From contig JAPUEI010000097.1 in the NCBI GenBank assembly GCA_027492675.1, positions 4,302-68,301 of the forward strand: a stretch of DNA of 64,000 nt, in the 5' to 3' direction. This stretch comes from Propionibacteriaceae bacterium. Lineage in GTDB: Bacteria > Actinomycetota > Actinomycetes > Propionibacteriales > Propionibacteriaceae. The position numbers and the translations under genes were made by a program. The notes under the pieces were generated by a model. It had not been told where the DNA came from. It ran no database searches and saw nothing but the letters and a program-made list of their open reading frames with translations. Of this stretch, positions 16,017-24,218 are shown piece after piece. Each line of letters opens with the position of its first letter. Position 1 is the first letter of the stretch.

Positions 16017-17302
16017 CCAGCGACCGTACGGAGCAGGCGGCCGGGCTCGACCCGGCCGTCAGCGCCGCTGTGCGCGAGGCGTACGAGTCCGAGTGGGCCT
16101 CGGTCGTCGCGACCCTCATCCGGGTCACGGGGGACTGGGACGTCGCCGAGGAGGCGGCCGCGGGCGCCTTCGAACGGGCCCTGGTGACGTGGCCTCGCGA
16201 CGGCGTGCCCCGCACCCCGGGCGCTTGGCTCACGACGACTGCCAGGAACCTCGCCCTCGACCGCCTGCGGAGGCGCGGGGTCGAGGCGACCAAGCTCAAG
16301 GAATGGACGGTCATGGACGACAGGCACGGACCCGGCGACCCTGCGCAGCAGGTCCTCGCGGATCCCGACTGGGACGACCGGCTGAGGCTGATCTTCACCT
16401 GCGCCCACCCGGCGCTGTCGCTTGAGGCGAGGGTGGCCCTCACCCTGCGCACCGTCGGCGGGCTCACCACGCCGGAGGTCGCGCGCGCGTTCCTCGTGAG
16501 TGAGTCGACTCTCGCTCAGCGGATCGTGAGGGCGAAGGCGAAGATCGCCCACGCCGCGATCCCGTACATCGTCCCGTCGCCCGACGCGCTGCCGGAGCGG
16601 CTCGACGGGGTGCTCGCGGTGCTGTACCTGATTCACACCGAGGGCTACACCGCGAGCTCGGGACCCGACCTCCAGCGGCTGGACCTCGCGGTGGAGGCGA
16701 TCCGGCTGACCCGCCTGCTGTACGGGCTGCTGCCCGGACCGGAGCCCGCCGCGCTGCTGGCCCTGATGCTGTTCCAGCACGCCCGGTCGGCGACCCGCGT
16801 GGATGCGCTCGGTGATCTGGTTCCGCTGGAGGACCAGGACCGGTCGGGCTGGAATGCCGCGGAGATCGCCGAAGGGCTGCACCTGCTCGCCGCGTGGCCG
16901 GCCACCGCTCGTACGCCCTATCGGGTCCAGGCCGAGATCCAGGCGGTGCATGTACGGGCCGGGCGCGCGGCCGACACGGACTGGTGGGCGATCCTCGCCC
17001 GCTACGCCGAGCTCCCGGAGTCGCCGGTCGTGCAGCTCAACCAGGCCATCGCGCGGGGGATGGCTGACGAGCCCGCGGCGGGTCTCGTCGCGCTGGAACG
17101 CCTCGAGGCGTCGGGCCGACTCGCGGGATACCACCTGCTGCCCGCCGCCCAGGCCGATCTGAGCCGTCGTGCCGGACACGTGGATCGCGCCGCTGAGTTC
17201 TACCGCGTCGCCATCGAGCTGGCTCCCACCGAGCCCGAGCGCCGCTATCTCGTACGTCGGTTGGAGGGATTGCCGTCGCCACTCATTAGTGAAATAGACT
17301 AA
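15974..17302 (+). CDS. ECF42-type RNA polymerase sigma factor with C-terminal TPR-like extension
   Basis: This ECF sigma factor of about 442 residues has a long C-terminal extension. Region 2 is at about residues 35-95 (DVAEEAAAGAFERAL, TTARNLALDRLRRR) and region 4 at about 155-205 (LRTVGGLTTPEVARAFLVSESTLAQRIVRAK). The remaining ~230 residues are helical, typical of the SigJ/ECF42 group with a DUF6596/TPR-like tail. ATG 15974 follows GAGG at 15963-15966. A start at GTG 16069 would also give an intact region 2. No anti-sigma gene is present, as known for ECF42. The DGPF partner precedes it. Confidence 0.88.
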   Translation: MGSSHRARRGGDALTSDRTEQAAGLDPAVSAAVREAYESEWASVVATLIRVTGDWDVAEEAAAGAFERALVTWPRDGVPRTPGAWLTTTARNLALDRLRRRGVEATKLKEWTVMDDRHGPGDPAQQVLADPDWDDRLRLIFTCAHPALSLEARVALTLRTVGGLTTPEVARAFLVSESTLAQRIVRAKAKIAHAAIPYIVPSPDALPERLDGVLAVLYLIHTEGYTASSGPDLQRLDLAVEAIRLTRLLYGLLPGPEPAALLALMLFQHARSATRVDALGDLVPLEDQDRSGWNAAEIAEGLHLLAAWPATARTPYRVQAEIQAVHVRAGRAADTDWWAILARYAELPESPVVQLNQAIARGMADEPAAGLVALERLEASGRLAGYHLLPAAQADLSRRAGHVDRAAEFYRVAIELAPTEPERRYLVRRLEGLPSPLISEID

Positions 17303-17306
17303 GAAA

Positions 17307-18626
17307 ATGAGCCTCACTCGCAGCGAGCGACTCGATCGCTTGCCGTTCACCTCTCGTCACGCCAAACTGCTCGTCGGCTCCGGGATCGGGTGGGCTCTCG
17401 ATGCCATGGACGTGGGCCTCATCGGGTTCGTCATGGCGGCGTTGGCGAGGCAGTGGACTCTGAGCGCCACCACCTTGAGCGTCATCGGGTCGATCGGCTT
17501 CGCCGGTATGGCCGTGGGCGCCAGCCTCGGCGGACTCCTCGCGGACCGGGTCGGACGTCGGCAGGTGTTCGCGATCACCCTGCTGCTGTACGGACTGGCG
17601 ACCGGGGCCGCCGCGCTCTCGGTCTCGGTCGGCATGCTCATCGCGCTGCGCTTCGTCGTGGGCCTGGGGCTCGGGGCTGAGCTCCCCGTCGCGTCCACGC
17701 TGGTCTCGGAGTACGCGCCCCGACGAATCCGGGGCAGGGTGGTCGTGGCGCTCGAGGCGTTCTGGGCGATCGGCTGGATCCTCGCAGCGTTGCTCGGCTT
17801 CTTCCTGATCCCCGCGTCATCCGCGGGTTGGCGCTGGGCTCTGGCAGTGGGCATCGTGCCGGCCGCGTACGCCCTCGTCGTCCGGTACGGCTTGCCCGAG
17901 TCCGTGCGCTTCCTCGAACAGCGCGGACGGGTAGATGAGGCCGAGGTCGCCGTCCAGGGCTTCGAACGCGCGGCAGGGGTCGAGCCTGAGCCGTCCGAGC
18001 TCCGCCGTGAGAGCGCACAGGGCCAGGACGGCATCTGGTCGCCGATGCTGCGTCGGCGGACCCTGGCGCTGTGGACCGTCTGGTTCGGGATCAACCTGTC
18101 GTACTACGGCGCCTTCACCTGGATCCCCACCCTCCTGAGCGCCGGCGACGCCTCGCTGACCAAGTCCTTCGGCTGGACGCTGATCATCACCGTGGCGCAG
18201 CTGCCCGGCTACGCGGTGGCCGCGATCCTCATCGAGGTCTGGGGCCGACGGGCGACCTTGGCCACCTTCCTCGCCGGCTCTGCCGCGGCGGCGGGTCTGT
18301 TCGGCTGGGCGGTCTCGCAGCAGCCGCTGGTGGGCGGATGGGTGGTCGCTGCCGGGTGCCTGCTGAGCTTCTTCAACCTCGGTGCGTGGGGAGCCTTGTA
18401 CGCCGTCGGCCCGGAGATCTATCCGACGACGGTGCGAGGAACCGGTACGGGCGCGGCAGCAGCCTTCGGCCGCATCGCTGCCATCATCGCTCCGCTCGTC
18501 GTGCCGCCACTGATCGGGATCGGCGGTCGAGGTCTCGTCTTCGGAGTGTTCGCGGCAGCCTTCGTGGTGGCCACGGTCGGTGCCTTGTTCCTCCCCGAGC
18601 GCCGCGCCCTGGCGCTCGACGCCTGA
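17307..18626 (+). CDS. MFS transporter, NiaP-like (niacin uptake)
   Basis: This 439-residue, 12-segment major-facilitator protein strongly resembles Bacillus NiaP (YceI), a nicotinate/nicotinamide permease. Features shared with it, from memory, are GWALDAMDVG, the IGFAGMAVGASLGGLLADR loop with GRR, LGAELPVASTLVSEYAP, LSFFNLGAWGALYAVGPE and RGTGTGAAAAFGRI. It starts 4 bases after the sigma factor stop, so it is probably co-transcribed with the DGPF-sigma pair. A related aromatic acid as substrate is possible. Confidence 0.82.
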   Translation: MSLTRSERLDRLPFTSRHAKLLVGSGIGWALDAMDVGLIGFVMAALARQWTLSATTLSVIGSIGFAGMAVGASLGGLLADRVGRRQVFAITLLLYGLATGAAALSVSVGMLIALRFVVGLGLGAELPVASTLVSEYAPRRIRGRVVVALEAFWAIGWILAALLGFFLIPASSAGWRWALAVGIVPAAYALVVRYGLPESVRFLEQRGRVDEAEVAVQGFERAAGVEPEPSELRRESAQGQDGIWSPMLRRRTLALWTVWFGINLSYYGAFTWIPTLLSAGDASLTKSFGWTLIITVAQLPGYAVAAILIEVWGRRATLATFLAGSAAAAGLFGWAVSQQPLVGGWVVAAGCLLSFFNLGAWGALYAVGPEIYPTTVRGTGTGAAAAFGRIAAIIAPLVVPPLIGIGGRGLVFGVFAAAFVVATVGALFLPERRALALDA

Positions 18627-18670
18627 GGGCGACTCAGCGCGTCACGGGCGCGTGCCCGCGGAGACGTCTT

Positions 18671-19099
18671 TCAGAGCATCCCGGCGAGCATGCCGGTGAT
18701 GTACGGGATGAGCCAGATCGCCCAGACGACGAGGCTGAACTTGTGGAACCGTGCCCGCGACGCGTCGTTGCCGCGCAGCATGGTCACGACGGCCCACCCC
18801 AGGTGGAGCGCCATCAGGAGGATGGCCAGACCGCCCGTGACCTGCATGACACCGGCGAGGCCGGGGTTCGCCGACACTCGGGTCACCTGCCCCGAGCTGG
18901 CGATCGACGCCATGAACGCGGTGCCGGAGGCATCGCAGACCAGCCCCACCGCGAAGGCGGCGACATGCCACCAGCGCAAGGTCCCTTGCTTGTGCTCGGC
19001 CCAGACGCCGGTGGTGTAGGCGGCAAGGGCCGCGGTGATGAGGACGATCGACATGGTGAACATGACGTCCAGCCTTGTGCGACGAGGTCGGCCGGACAT
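18671..19099 (-). CDS. Four-helix membrane protein, HsmA/TIGR03987-like
   Basis: This protein of up to 142 residues has four hydrophobic segments and short loops. ITAALAAYTTGVWAEH and the WHVAAFAVGLVCDASGT segment match the HsmA/TIGR03987 group of unknown function. The chosen start is ATG 19099. ATG 19063 would place the first membrane helix directly at the N-terminus and is equally plausible. It is a single gene, convergent with the MFS gene and divergent from the histidine kinase. Confidence 0.72.
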   Translation of the reverse strand: MSGRPRRTRLDVMFTMSIVLITAALAAYTTGVWAEHKQGTLRWWHVAAFAVGLVCDASGTAFMASIASSGQVTRVSANPGLAGVMQVTGGLAILLMALHLGWAVVTMLRGNDASRARFHKFSLVVWAIWLIPYITGMLAGML

Positions 19100-19172
19100 C
19101 GCCCGTAGTGGTGCACAAGTCCTCCACCTTTCGGCTGATCTGGACGCCGTCCTGGCTCGGTAGAGTCGCGAT

Positions 19173-20423
19173 GTGACGTCCCAGCGAGACCTGCCCCGCG
19201 CGGTCGTACGCCATTCGGAACGGGCGGCCGACCGCTATGGTCACGGCCGCCCGAGCCGGATCGAGCAGGTCGCCGAGCGGATGCTGCTCGGCGTGGATGC
19301 GCTCGCCCTCGCGCTGCTGATCGTCGCCCTGGCCCGACCGGCAGCGCCGCTGTGGCTGCTCTGGTCGGTCGCCGTCGCGTTCGGGGTGGTGTACATGGTG
19401 GGCCGGCACCGGGTGCCTGTCGTCTCGGAGGGCATGAGCCGGCGAGGGCAGTGGTGGCCGGGTGGTGCCTGGGCCGTGGCGCTCATTGCCTGCTTCGTCG
19501 GACTCCTGCTCGTCAGCACCGGGGCGATGTGGCTGGCCTTCCCGCTGGTCCTGCTGGAGCTGCACGTCCTGGGCACCAGGGTGGGCCTCATCGCCGTCGG
19601 GTTGACCACGGCGCTGGCGATCCTGCTGGGGGCCGTCGCCCGAGGAACCTTCGACGTGGGCGTGGTCGTCGGGCCGATCGTGGGCGCCGCCGTCGCCGTC
19701 GGCATCGTCCTGGCGCTGGAAGCACTCTCTCGGGTCGTGGCGGACAAGGACGAGGCCCTGGAGGACCTGCGGACCACCCGCGAGGCGTTGGCGGCATCCG
19801 AGAGCGAGCGCGCGGTGGCCGGTGAGCGGACGCGCCTCGCGCGCGACATCCACGACACCCTGGCTCAGGACTTCTCAGCGATCGGCCTGCAGCTGCGCGC
19901 GGTGGAGGCTCGGCTGGACCCGGACAGTGACGGCGGGATCGCCTTGCGCGCAGCGCAGCGGACCGCAGCGGACGGCCTGGCTGAGGCGCGACGGTTCGTT
20001 GCGGAGCTCAGCACGGGGGAGGCCGAGGCCGGGCTGGAGTCCGCGCTGCGCCGGGTCGTCGCCAAGGCGGCGGTCACCGGAGGGCCCGACATCACGCTCT
20101 CCGTTCAGGGCGAGTCGCGACAGCTTCCGACCGAGGCCGCCACGACGATCATTCGCGTCACGCAGTCGGCCCTGGCCAACGTCGTACAGCACGCTGGTGC
20201 CCGCGCGGCTGAGGTGGTGGTGACCTACGACGAGCACTCCATCGTGCTCGACGTGGTCGACGACGGCACAGGCTTCGACGTAGCCGATGGAACCGGGCAG
20301 GGCTTCGGGCTCGGCGCGATGCGCGACCGGGCGGCCGAGCTCGGCGGCACGCTCACGATCGACTCGGACTCCGACGGCACCGCCGTGTCCCTGTCGCTGC
20401 CCCTCGCGGCGGTCCCGGCATGA
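19173..20423 (+). CDS. Sensor histidine kinase, NarL/DesK type
   Basis: This is a 416-residue membrane sensor kinase. Residues about 35-185 hold five or six hydrophobic segments with no extracellular domain of size. A coiled stretch then leads to the HisKA_3 box ARDIHDTLAQDF with phospho-acceptor H227. The HATPase domain follows with LANVVQHAGA (N box), DDGTGFD and GLGAMRDRA. The signal is not known. It starts at GTG 19173, and its stop overlaps the response regulator start (ATGA), a typical two-component operon. Confidence 0.92.
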   Translation: MTSQRDLPRAVVRHSERAADRYGHGRPSRIEQVAERMLLGVDALALALLIVALARPAAPLWLLWSVAVAFGVVYMVGRHRVPVVSEGMSRRGQWWPGGAWAVALIACFVGLLLVSTGAMWLAFPLVLLELHVLGTRVGLIAVGLTTALAILLGAVARGTFDVGVVVGPIVGAAVAVGIVLALEALSRVVADKDEALEDLRTTREALAASESERAVAGERTRLARDIHDTLAQDFSAIGLQLRAVEARLDPDSDGGIALRAAQRTAADGLAEARRFVAELSTGEAEAGLESALRRVVAKAAVTGGPDITLSVQGESRQLPTEAATTIIRVTQSALANVVQHAGARAAEVVVTYDEHSIVLDVVDDGTGFDVADGTGQGFGLGAMRDRAAELGGTLTIDSDSDGTAVSLSLPLAAVPA

Positions 20424-21040
20424 TCCGCGTGGCGCTGGCCGACGACCATCCTGTGGTCAGGCTCGGGCTCGTGAGCCTCGTCGACTCCGTACCGGACCTC
20501 TCGGCCGTCGCCGAGTTCTCAACCGCGGAGGAGCTCCTCTCCTGGTTGCCCACGAACACCTGCGACGTCGTGCTGCTGGACCTGCAGTTCGGGCAGGGCC
20601 GGATGACGGGCGCCGAGGCCGCCGCGGCGATCGTCGCCAGCGGGGGACCGCCGGTCCTGATCCTCACGACGTACGCGACGGACGCCGACATCGTCAACGC
20701 CGTCGAAGCGGGCGCTGCCGGCTACCTGCTCAAGGACGCGCCAACCGACGAGCTCGCCGAGGCCGTACGCGCCGCGGCCGCCGGTCGTACCCCGCTCTCG
20801 CCCGTGGTGCAGCGGCGTCTGCTCGACCGCGTCCGACTCCCGGCCGTGGCCCTCACACTGCGTGAGCTGGACACGCTCCGCCTGGTCGCCGAGGGCCTCT
20901 CCAACCAGGCCGTCGCCGACCGTCTCGTCGTCACGCAGGCGACGGTGAAGTCGCACCTGGCCCACGCGTACGCCAAGCTCGGCGTCCAGTCGCGCACCGA
21001 GGCGCTCTCCATCGCCCGAGAGCGCGGCCTGATCGCCTGA
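20420..21040 (+). CDS. LuxR/NarL-family response regulator
   Basis: This 206-residue regulator has an N-terminal receiver with acidic pair D8/D9, phosphorylation site D54 (VVLLDLQ) and lysine in LLKDAP, followed by a C-terminal LuxR-type HTH (LTLRELDTLRLVAEGLSNQAVA, then VTQATVKSHLAHAYAKLGV). It is the partner of the overlapping histidine kinase gene. The target genes are unknown. It is convergent with yczR, 1 base apart. Confidence 0.93.
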   Translation: MIRVALADDHPVVRLGLVSLVDSVPDLSAVAEFSTAEELLSWLPTNTCDVVLLDLQFGQGRMTGAEAAAAIVASGGPPVLILTTYATDADIVNAVEAGAAGYLLKDAPTDELAEAVRAAAAGRTPLSPVVQRRLLDRVRLPAVALTLRELDTLRLVAEGLSNQAVADRLVVTQATVKSHLAHAYAKLGVQSRTEALSIARERGLIA

Positions 21041-21041
21041 G

Positions 21042-22445
21042 CTACAGCGCCAGCGCGTCCATCCGAGCGGCCGAACGGCTGCCCGACCGCGCGGTCTCCC
21101 ACGCGGCGGCCAGGCGCTCCACTGCCTCGTCGATGACGTCCAGCGGGAGCGTCAGCGGCAGCCGTAGGCGGTTGGTGTGCGTGCGATCGGGGGAGAACGT
21201 CGACCCCGGCGCCACCGTGATGCCGTGCGACCTCGCCGACAGGGCGAGCTCCGTGCTCAGGCGGGCGGGCAGCGTGACCCACAGCCCGAGGCCGCCGGGA
21301 GGCGACGGCACCCGCCACTCCGGGAGCCTGGCCGCCAGCGCGTCCCGCCACATTCCCCGGGCCTGACGGAGCCGGTCGGCGACCGCCGCCCGTACAGGCT
21401 CGGGATCCTCGAGGTACGAGGTCGCCACGAGCTGGTCGAGCGCCGACGCGCCGAGGCTCAGCGACCTGGCGGTGGCCCGGACCGCGTCGACCAAGGGCTC
21501 GGGGCAGCGCAGCCATCCGATCCGGAACCCGCCCCAGAGCACCTTCGACGTCGAGCCGATACACACGGCGTCGGGAGCGATCGCGGCGAACGGGAGCGCG
21601 TGCTCGGTCTCCCCGAAGTCCAGCTCGGCCGGTGTCTCGTCGACGATCGGCGCGCAGTCGGCGTCCCCGAGGATGCGGGCGAGCTCCTGGCGGCGGTCCG
21701 TCGACATGAGCAGGCCGGTCGGGTTGTGGAAGTCAGGGATGAGGTACGCGGCGCGCGGGCGTGCCCGCCGTACCGCCGTCGTCCACCCGGTGAGGTCCCA
21801 GTCGCCTTCCAGCGGGACCGGCACCGCCCGAGCCCGTACGGTCGCGGCCGACTCGATGGCTCCCGGGTAGCTCGGCGAGTCCATCACCAGCCGCTCGCCG
21901 GGACGTACGAGCGTGTGCAGGGCCACCGAGACCGCCAGCAGTGCGCCGGCGGTGACGACGATCTGGTCGGGGTGGGTGGGAACTCCTCGGGCCGTGTAGC
22001 GGTCGGCGATCTGCTCGCGCAGGTGCAACGCTCCGTACGGCTCGTAGCCGGCCCCCGCGAGCGTCGAGGGCAGCCACTCGAGCGCCCTGGCCACGATCTC
22101 GGCCGTGCCGTCAGGGGCGAGCCCGGCCGCCGCCGAGAGGTCGATGGTGTCCTCCCGCCGCGTGGGCACCAGCGAGATCGATGGTGCGCGGTCCGCGACC
22201 GGCAGCCGTACGGTCGTGCCCGACCCCCGCCGCGCCACCGCCCACCCGGTGTCGACGAGCTCGGCGAAGGCGCGCGTGATCGTCGTACGGCTGAGGCCCA
22301 GCGTCTCCGCGAGTGCCCTCTCGCTCGGCAGCCGGCTGCCCGTGGCCAGGCGGCCGTCCATGACCATGCCGCGGATGCGGTGGGCGAGGCCCAGGTACGC
22401 AGGCGAGGCCGCCGGCAGTGGCAGGAGGTCGGAGAAGGAAGTCAC
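21042..22445 (-). CDS. yczR: MocR-type regulator (GntR HTH plus aminotransferase domain), YczR-like
   Basis: This 467-residue transcription factor joins a GntR winged helix (residues about 15-75, SRLPSERALAETLGLSRTTITRAF) to a fold-type I aminotransferase domain that binds PLP (lysine in STSKVLWGGFRIGW). I used GTG 22445. An upstream frame exists but would run into the operator. The divergent neighbour is a YczE-type membrane protein, and comparative genomics has described YczR as the MocR regulator of yczE, hence the name. Repressor or activator mode is not known from sequence. Confidence 0.88.
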   Translation of the reverse strand: MTSFSDLLPLPAASPAYLGLAHRIRGMVMDGRLATGSRLPSERALAETLGLSRTTITRAFAELVDTGWAVARRGSGTTVRLPVADRAPSISLVPTRREDTIDLSAAAGLAPDGTAEIVARALEWLPSTLAGAGYEPYGALHLREQIADRYTARGVPTHPDQIVVTAGALLAVSVALHTLVRPGERLVMDSPSYPGAIESAATVRARAVPVPLEGDWDLTGWTTAVRRARPRAAYLIPDFHNPTGLLMSTDRRQELARILGDADCAPIVDETPAELDFGETEHALPFAAIAPDAVCIGSTSKVLWGGFRIGWLRCPEPLVDAVRATARSLSLGASALDQLVATSYLEDPEPVRAAVADRLRQARGMWRDALAARLPEWRVPSPPGGLGLWVTLPARLSTELALSARSHGITVAPGSTFSPDRTHTNRLRLPLTLPLDVIDEAVERLAAAWETARSGSRSAARMDALAL

Positions 22446-22449
22446 CAGG

Positions 22450-22488
22450 CCACTGTGGCACAAGTGGCTATGTTGCAACAGTCCACTT
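22450..22488. promoter_or_regulatory. Probable YczR operator in the yczR-yczE intergenic region
   Basis: The 62-base divergent intergenic region contains half-sites CCACT (22450-22454), AAGTGG (22462-22467) and CCACTT (22483-22488). The last two are inverted and 21 bases apart, two helical turns. Half-sites of this kind (AGTGG) occur in MocR-family operators. The position is right for control of both genes. Confidence 0.65.
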
Positions 22489-22507
22489 TCGTGACAGGAT
22501 CTGCGAC

Positions 22508-23140
22508 ATGCGCCTCCCCGATCGTCTGCCGCGACGCCTCTCCCAGCTGCTCATCGGCCTGTTCCTGTACGGCTGGTCGATGGCGATGATGGTCCGCGCC
22601 AACCTCGGCTTGAACCCGTGGGACGTGTTCCACTTCGGGCTGGCCAGGCAGCTGCCGCTGACGTTCGGCCAGGTCACCATCGCCGTGGGCGCGGTCGTCC
22701 TGCTGCTGTGGATCCCGCTGCGGCAGAGGCCCGGCATCGGCACGATCCTCAACATCGCCGTGATCGGTCTGGTCGCCGATCTGGGGCTGTCGATCATGAG
22801 CCAGCCGTCCGGCCTGGTCGCCAGGGGCGCGCTCCTCGTGGGCGGCGTCGTGCTCAACGGACTCGCAGGTGGCCTGTACGTCGGCGCCCATCTCGGTCCC
22901 GGCCCTCGGGACGGGCTGTGGGTGGCCATCACCAAGCGGTACGGCTGGAGCATCCGTCTCGTCCGTACCGTCATCGAACTCACGGTCCTGGTCATCGGGT
23001 GGCTCATGGGCGGTGTCGTGGGCGTCGGCACGGTGCTGTACGCGGTGTCGATCGGGCACCTCAACCAGTTCTTCCTGTCGCGTGTCGAGGTGGCCAAGGC
23101 GCCCGCTGCGGAGCCGGTGGCCGATCCGGTCGACGCCTAG
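22508..23140 (+). CDS. yczE: YczE-family integral membrane protein
   Basis: This 210-residue membrane protein has five predicted segments. The N-terminal LIGLFLYGWSMAMMVRANLGLNPWDVFHFGL and GLYVGAHLGPGPRDGL are hallmarks of the YczE family, whose function is unknown but may be transport. The C-terminal ~20 residues are Ala/Pro/Val-rich. It is divergent from the MocR regulator and probably its main target. An IS630 fragment abuts its stop codon. Confidence 0.88.
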   Translation: MRLPDRLPRRLSQLLIGLFLYGWSMAMMVRANLGLNPWDVFHFGLARQLPLTFGQVTIAVGAVVLLLWIPLRQRPGIGTILNIAVIGLVADLGLSIMSQPSGLVARGALLVGGVVLNGLAGGLYVGAHLGPGPRDGLWVAITKRYGWSIRLVRTVIELTVLVIGWLMGGVVGVGTVLYAVSIGHLNQFFLSRVEVAKAPAAEPVADPVDA

Positions 23141-23262
23141 TCATTTCAGGTATCTGGCGATGGATTCGAGGATGTCTTCGGCGGTCTTGGTCCAGATGAG
23201 CGGCTTGGGTTCTCGTTCCAGGCGGTGACCCAGATCCGGGCCAGGTCCTTTGGCCATCGGGG
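23141..23262 (-). pseudogene. C-terminal relic of an IS630-family transposase
   Basis: On the minus strand this stretch reads DLARIWVTAWNENP in one frame and, after a one-base loss at about 23208-23210, KPLIWTKTAEDILESIARYLK in another, then TGA at 23141-23143. Together they match the C-terminal ~35-40 residues of IS630-type transposases. The rest of the element and its ends are not visible. It directly follows the yczE stop and precedes a group of inverted repeats. Confidence 0.75.
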
Positions 23263-23277
23263 GCCCGCGCCATGGCC

Positions 23278-23440
23278 GATCGGAGTTGTGGTCGCCATGG
23301 CGACCTTCGACGGGGACGGCAGAAGTTGGATCGGAGTTGTGGTCGTTCTCACGTCGATCCGGACGCTGAGAACGACAACAACTCCGATCCGAGGGGTGCG
23401 GCCCGTCCTGGGCCGCGCCAGAACGACAACAACTCCGATC
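23278..23440. repeat. Four-copy nested inverted repeat
   Basis: Four copies of a ~21-base unit beginning GATCGGAGTTGT occur: two forward at 23278-23297 and 23329-23350, two reversed at 23368-23389 and 23420-23440. The inner pair is complementary over 22 bases with one mismatch and a 17-base loop. The outer pair flanks it. This is REP/BIME-like geometry. Between 23263 and 23669 I see no gene. Confidence 0.75.
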
Positions 23441-23669
23441 GAACCCCGGCGCGGTGGGGACGAGTGTCCTGTGTCCGAAGACCCTTGCCGAAGGCCGTGC
23501 TTGAGCACGTACCCCGCCCCGTTGCTGTCGTTCAACAGACGACCGGCATGCCTGGCCCCGGAGCCTGCGATGCGCGCACTCAGCCACGGCCTTGGCACAG
23601 GAACTTCGGGCGCACGACACCAGGGCGTGCCTCCAGAGCCTGGTCGGCGCGGTTGAGAGACTGTAGGGC

Positions 23670-24062
23670 GTGGCGGGGTTTCATCATGTCGAGGTGTGGG
23701 TGGCAGATCTTGCGGAGGCTCGTGCTGAGTGGGGGTGGCTTCTCCGTGAGCTCGGCTTCGCGTGCGATGGCGAGTGGCCCGAGGGCGAGTCATGGGCCGC
23801 TGGCGGCGCATATCTCACGCTGACGACCTCACCGAATATCTCCGGGATGACGCATGATCGAAGGTTGCCGGGCGTGAACCACCTCGCCTTCAAGGCCGGC
23901 GGGCCCGGTCGGGTGGACGACATCATGGTTCGAGCGGACCAGTACGGGTGGCGCCCGCTCTATCAGGATCGCTATCCGCACGCCGGAGGTCCTGACTGCT
24001 ACGCAGGCTGGCTGGAGAACTCAGCGGGGTTCAAAGCAGAAGTCGTGGCGGACGAACCGTGA
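23670..24062 (+). CDS. VOC (glyoxalase/bleomycin-resistance-type) family protein
   Basis: This 130-residue single-domain VOC protein starts at GTG 23670. FHHVEVWVADLAEARAEW at the N-terminus and GVNHLAFKAGG in the middle give the two halves of the fold, with metal-ligand-type histidines. The C-terminal part reads PDCYAGWLENSAGFKAEVVA. Such proteins can be isomerases, dioxygenases or drug-binding proteins. The function here is unknown. Confidence 0.8.
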   Translation: MAGFHHVEVWVADLAEARAEWGWLLRELGFACDGEWPEGESWAAGGAYLTLTTSPNISGMTHDRRLPGVNHLAFKAGGPGRVDDIMVRADQYGWRPLYQDRYPHAGGPDCYAGWLENSAGFKAEVVADEP

Positions 24063-24218
24063 CCTGCCACCACGGGCGCTGCGACGTCTGAGGTGGCCTG
24101 CCCTGGCGCGCAGGAAACACTCGACCCGGCACTTCGTACGGCGTACCAGAGACCGTAGGCTGGGCGAGGGCCCGGCGCAGTGCCGGGCGGACGTCCTGCA
24201 CGCCACGAAAGGCATCAC

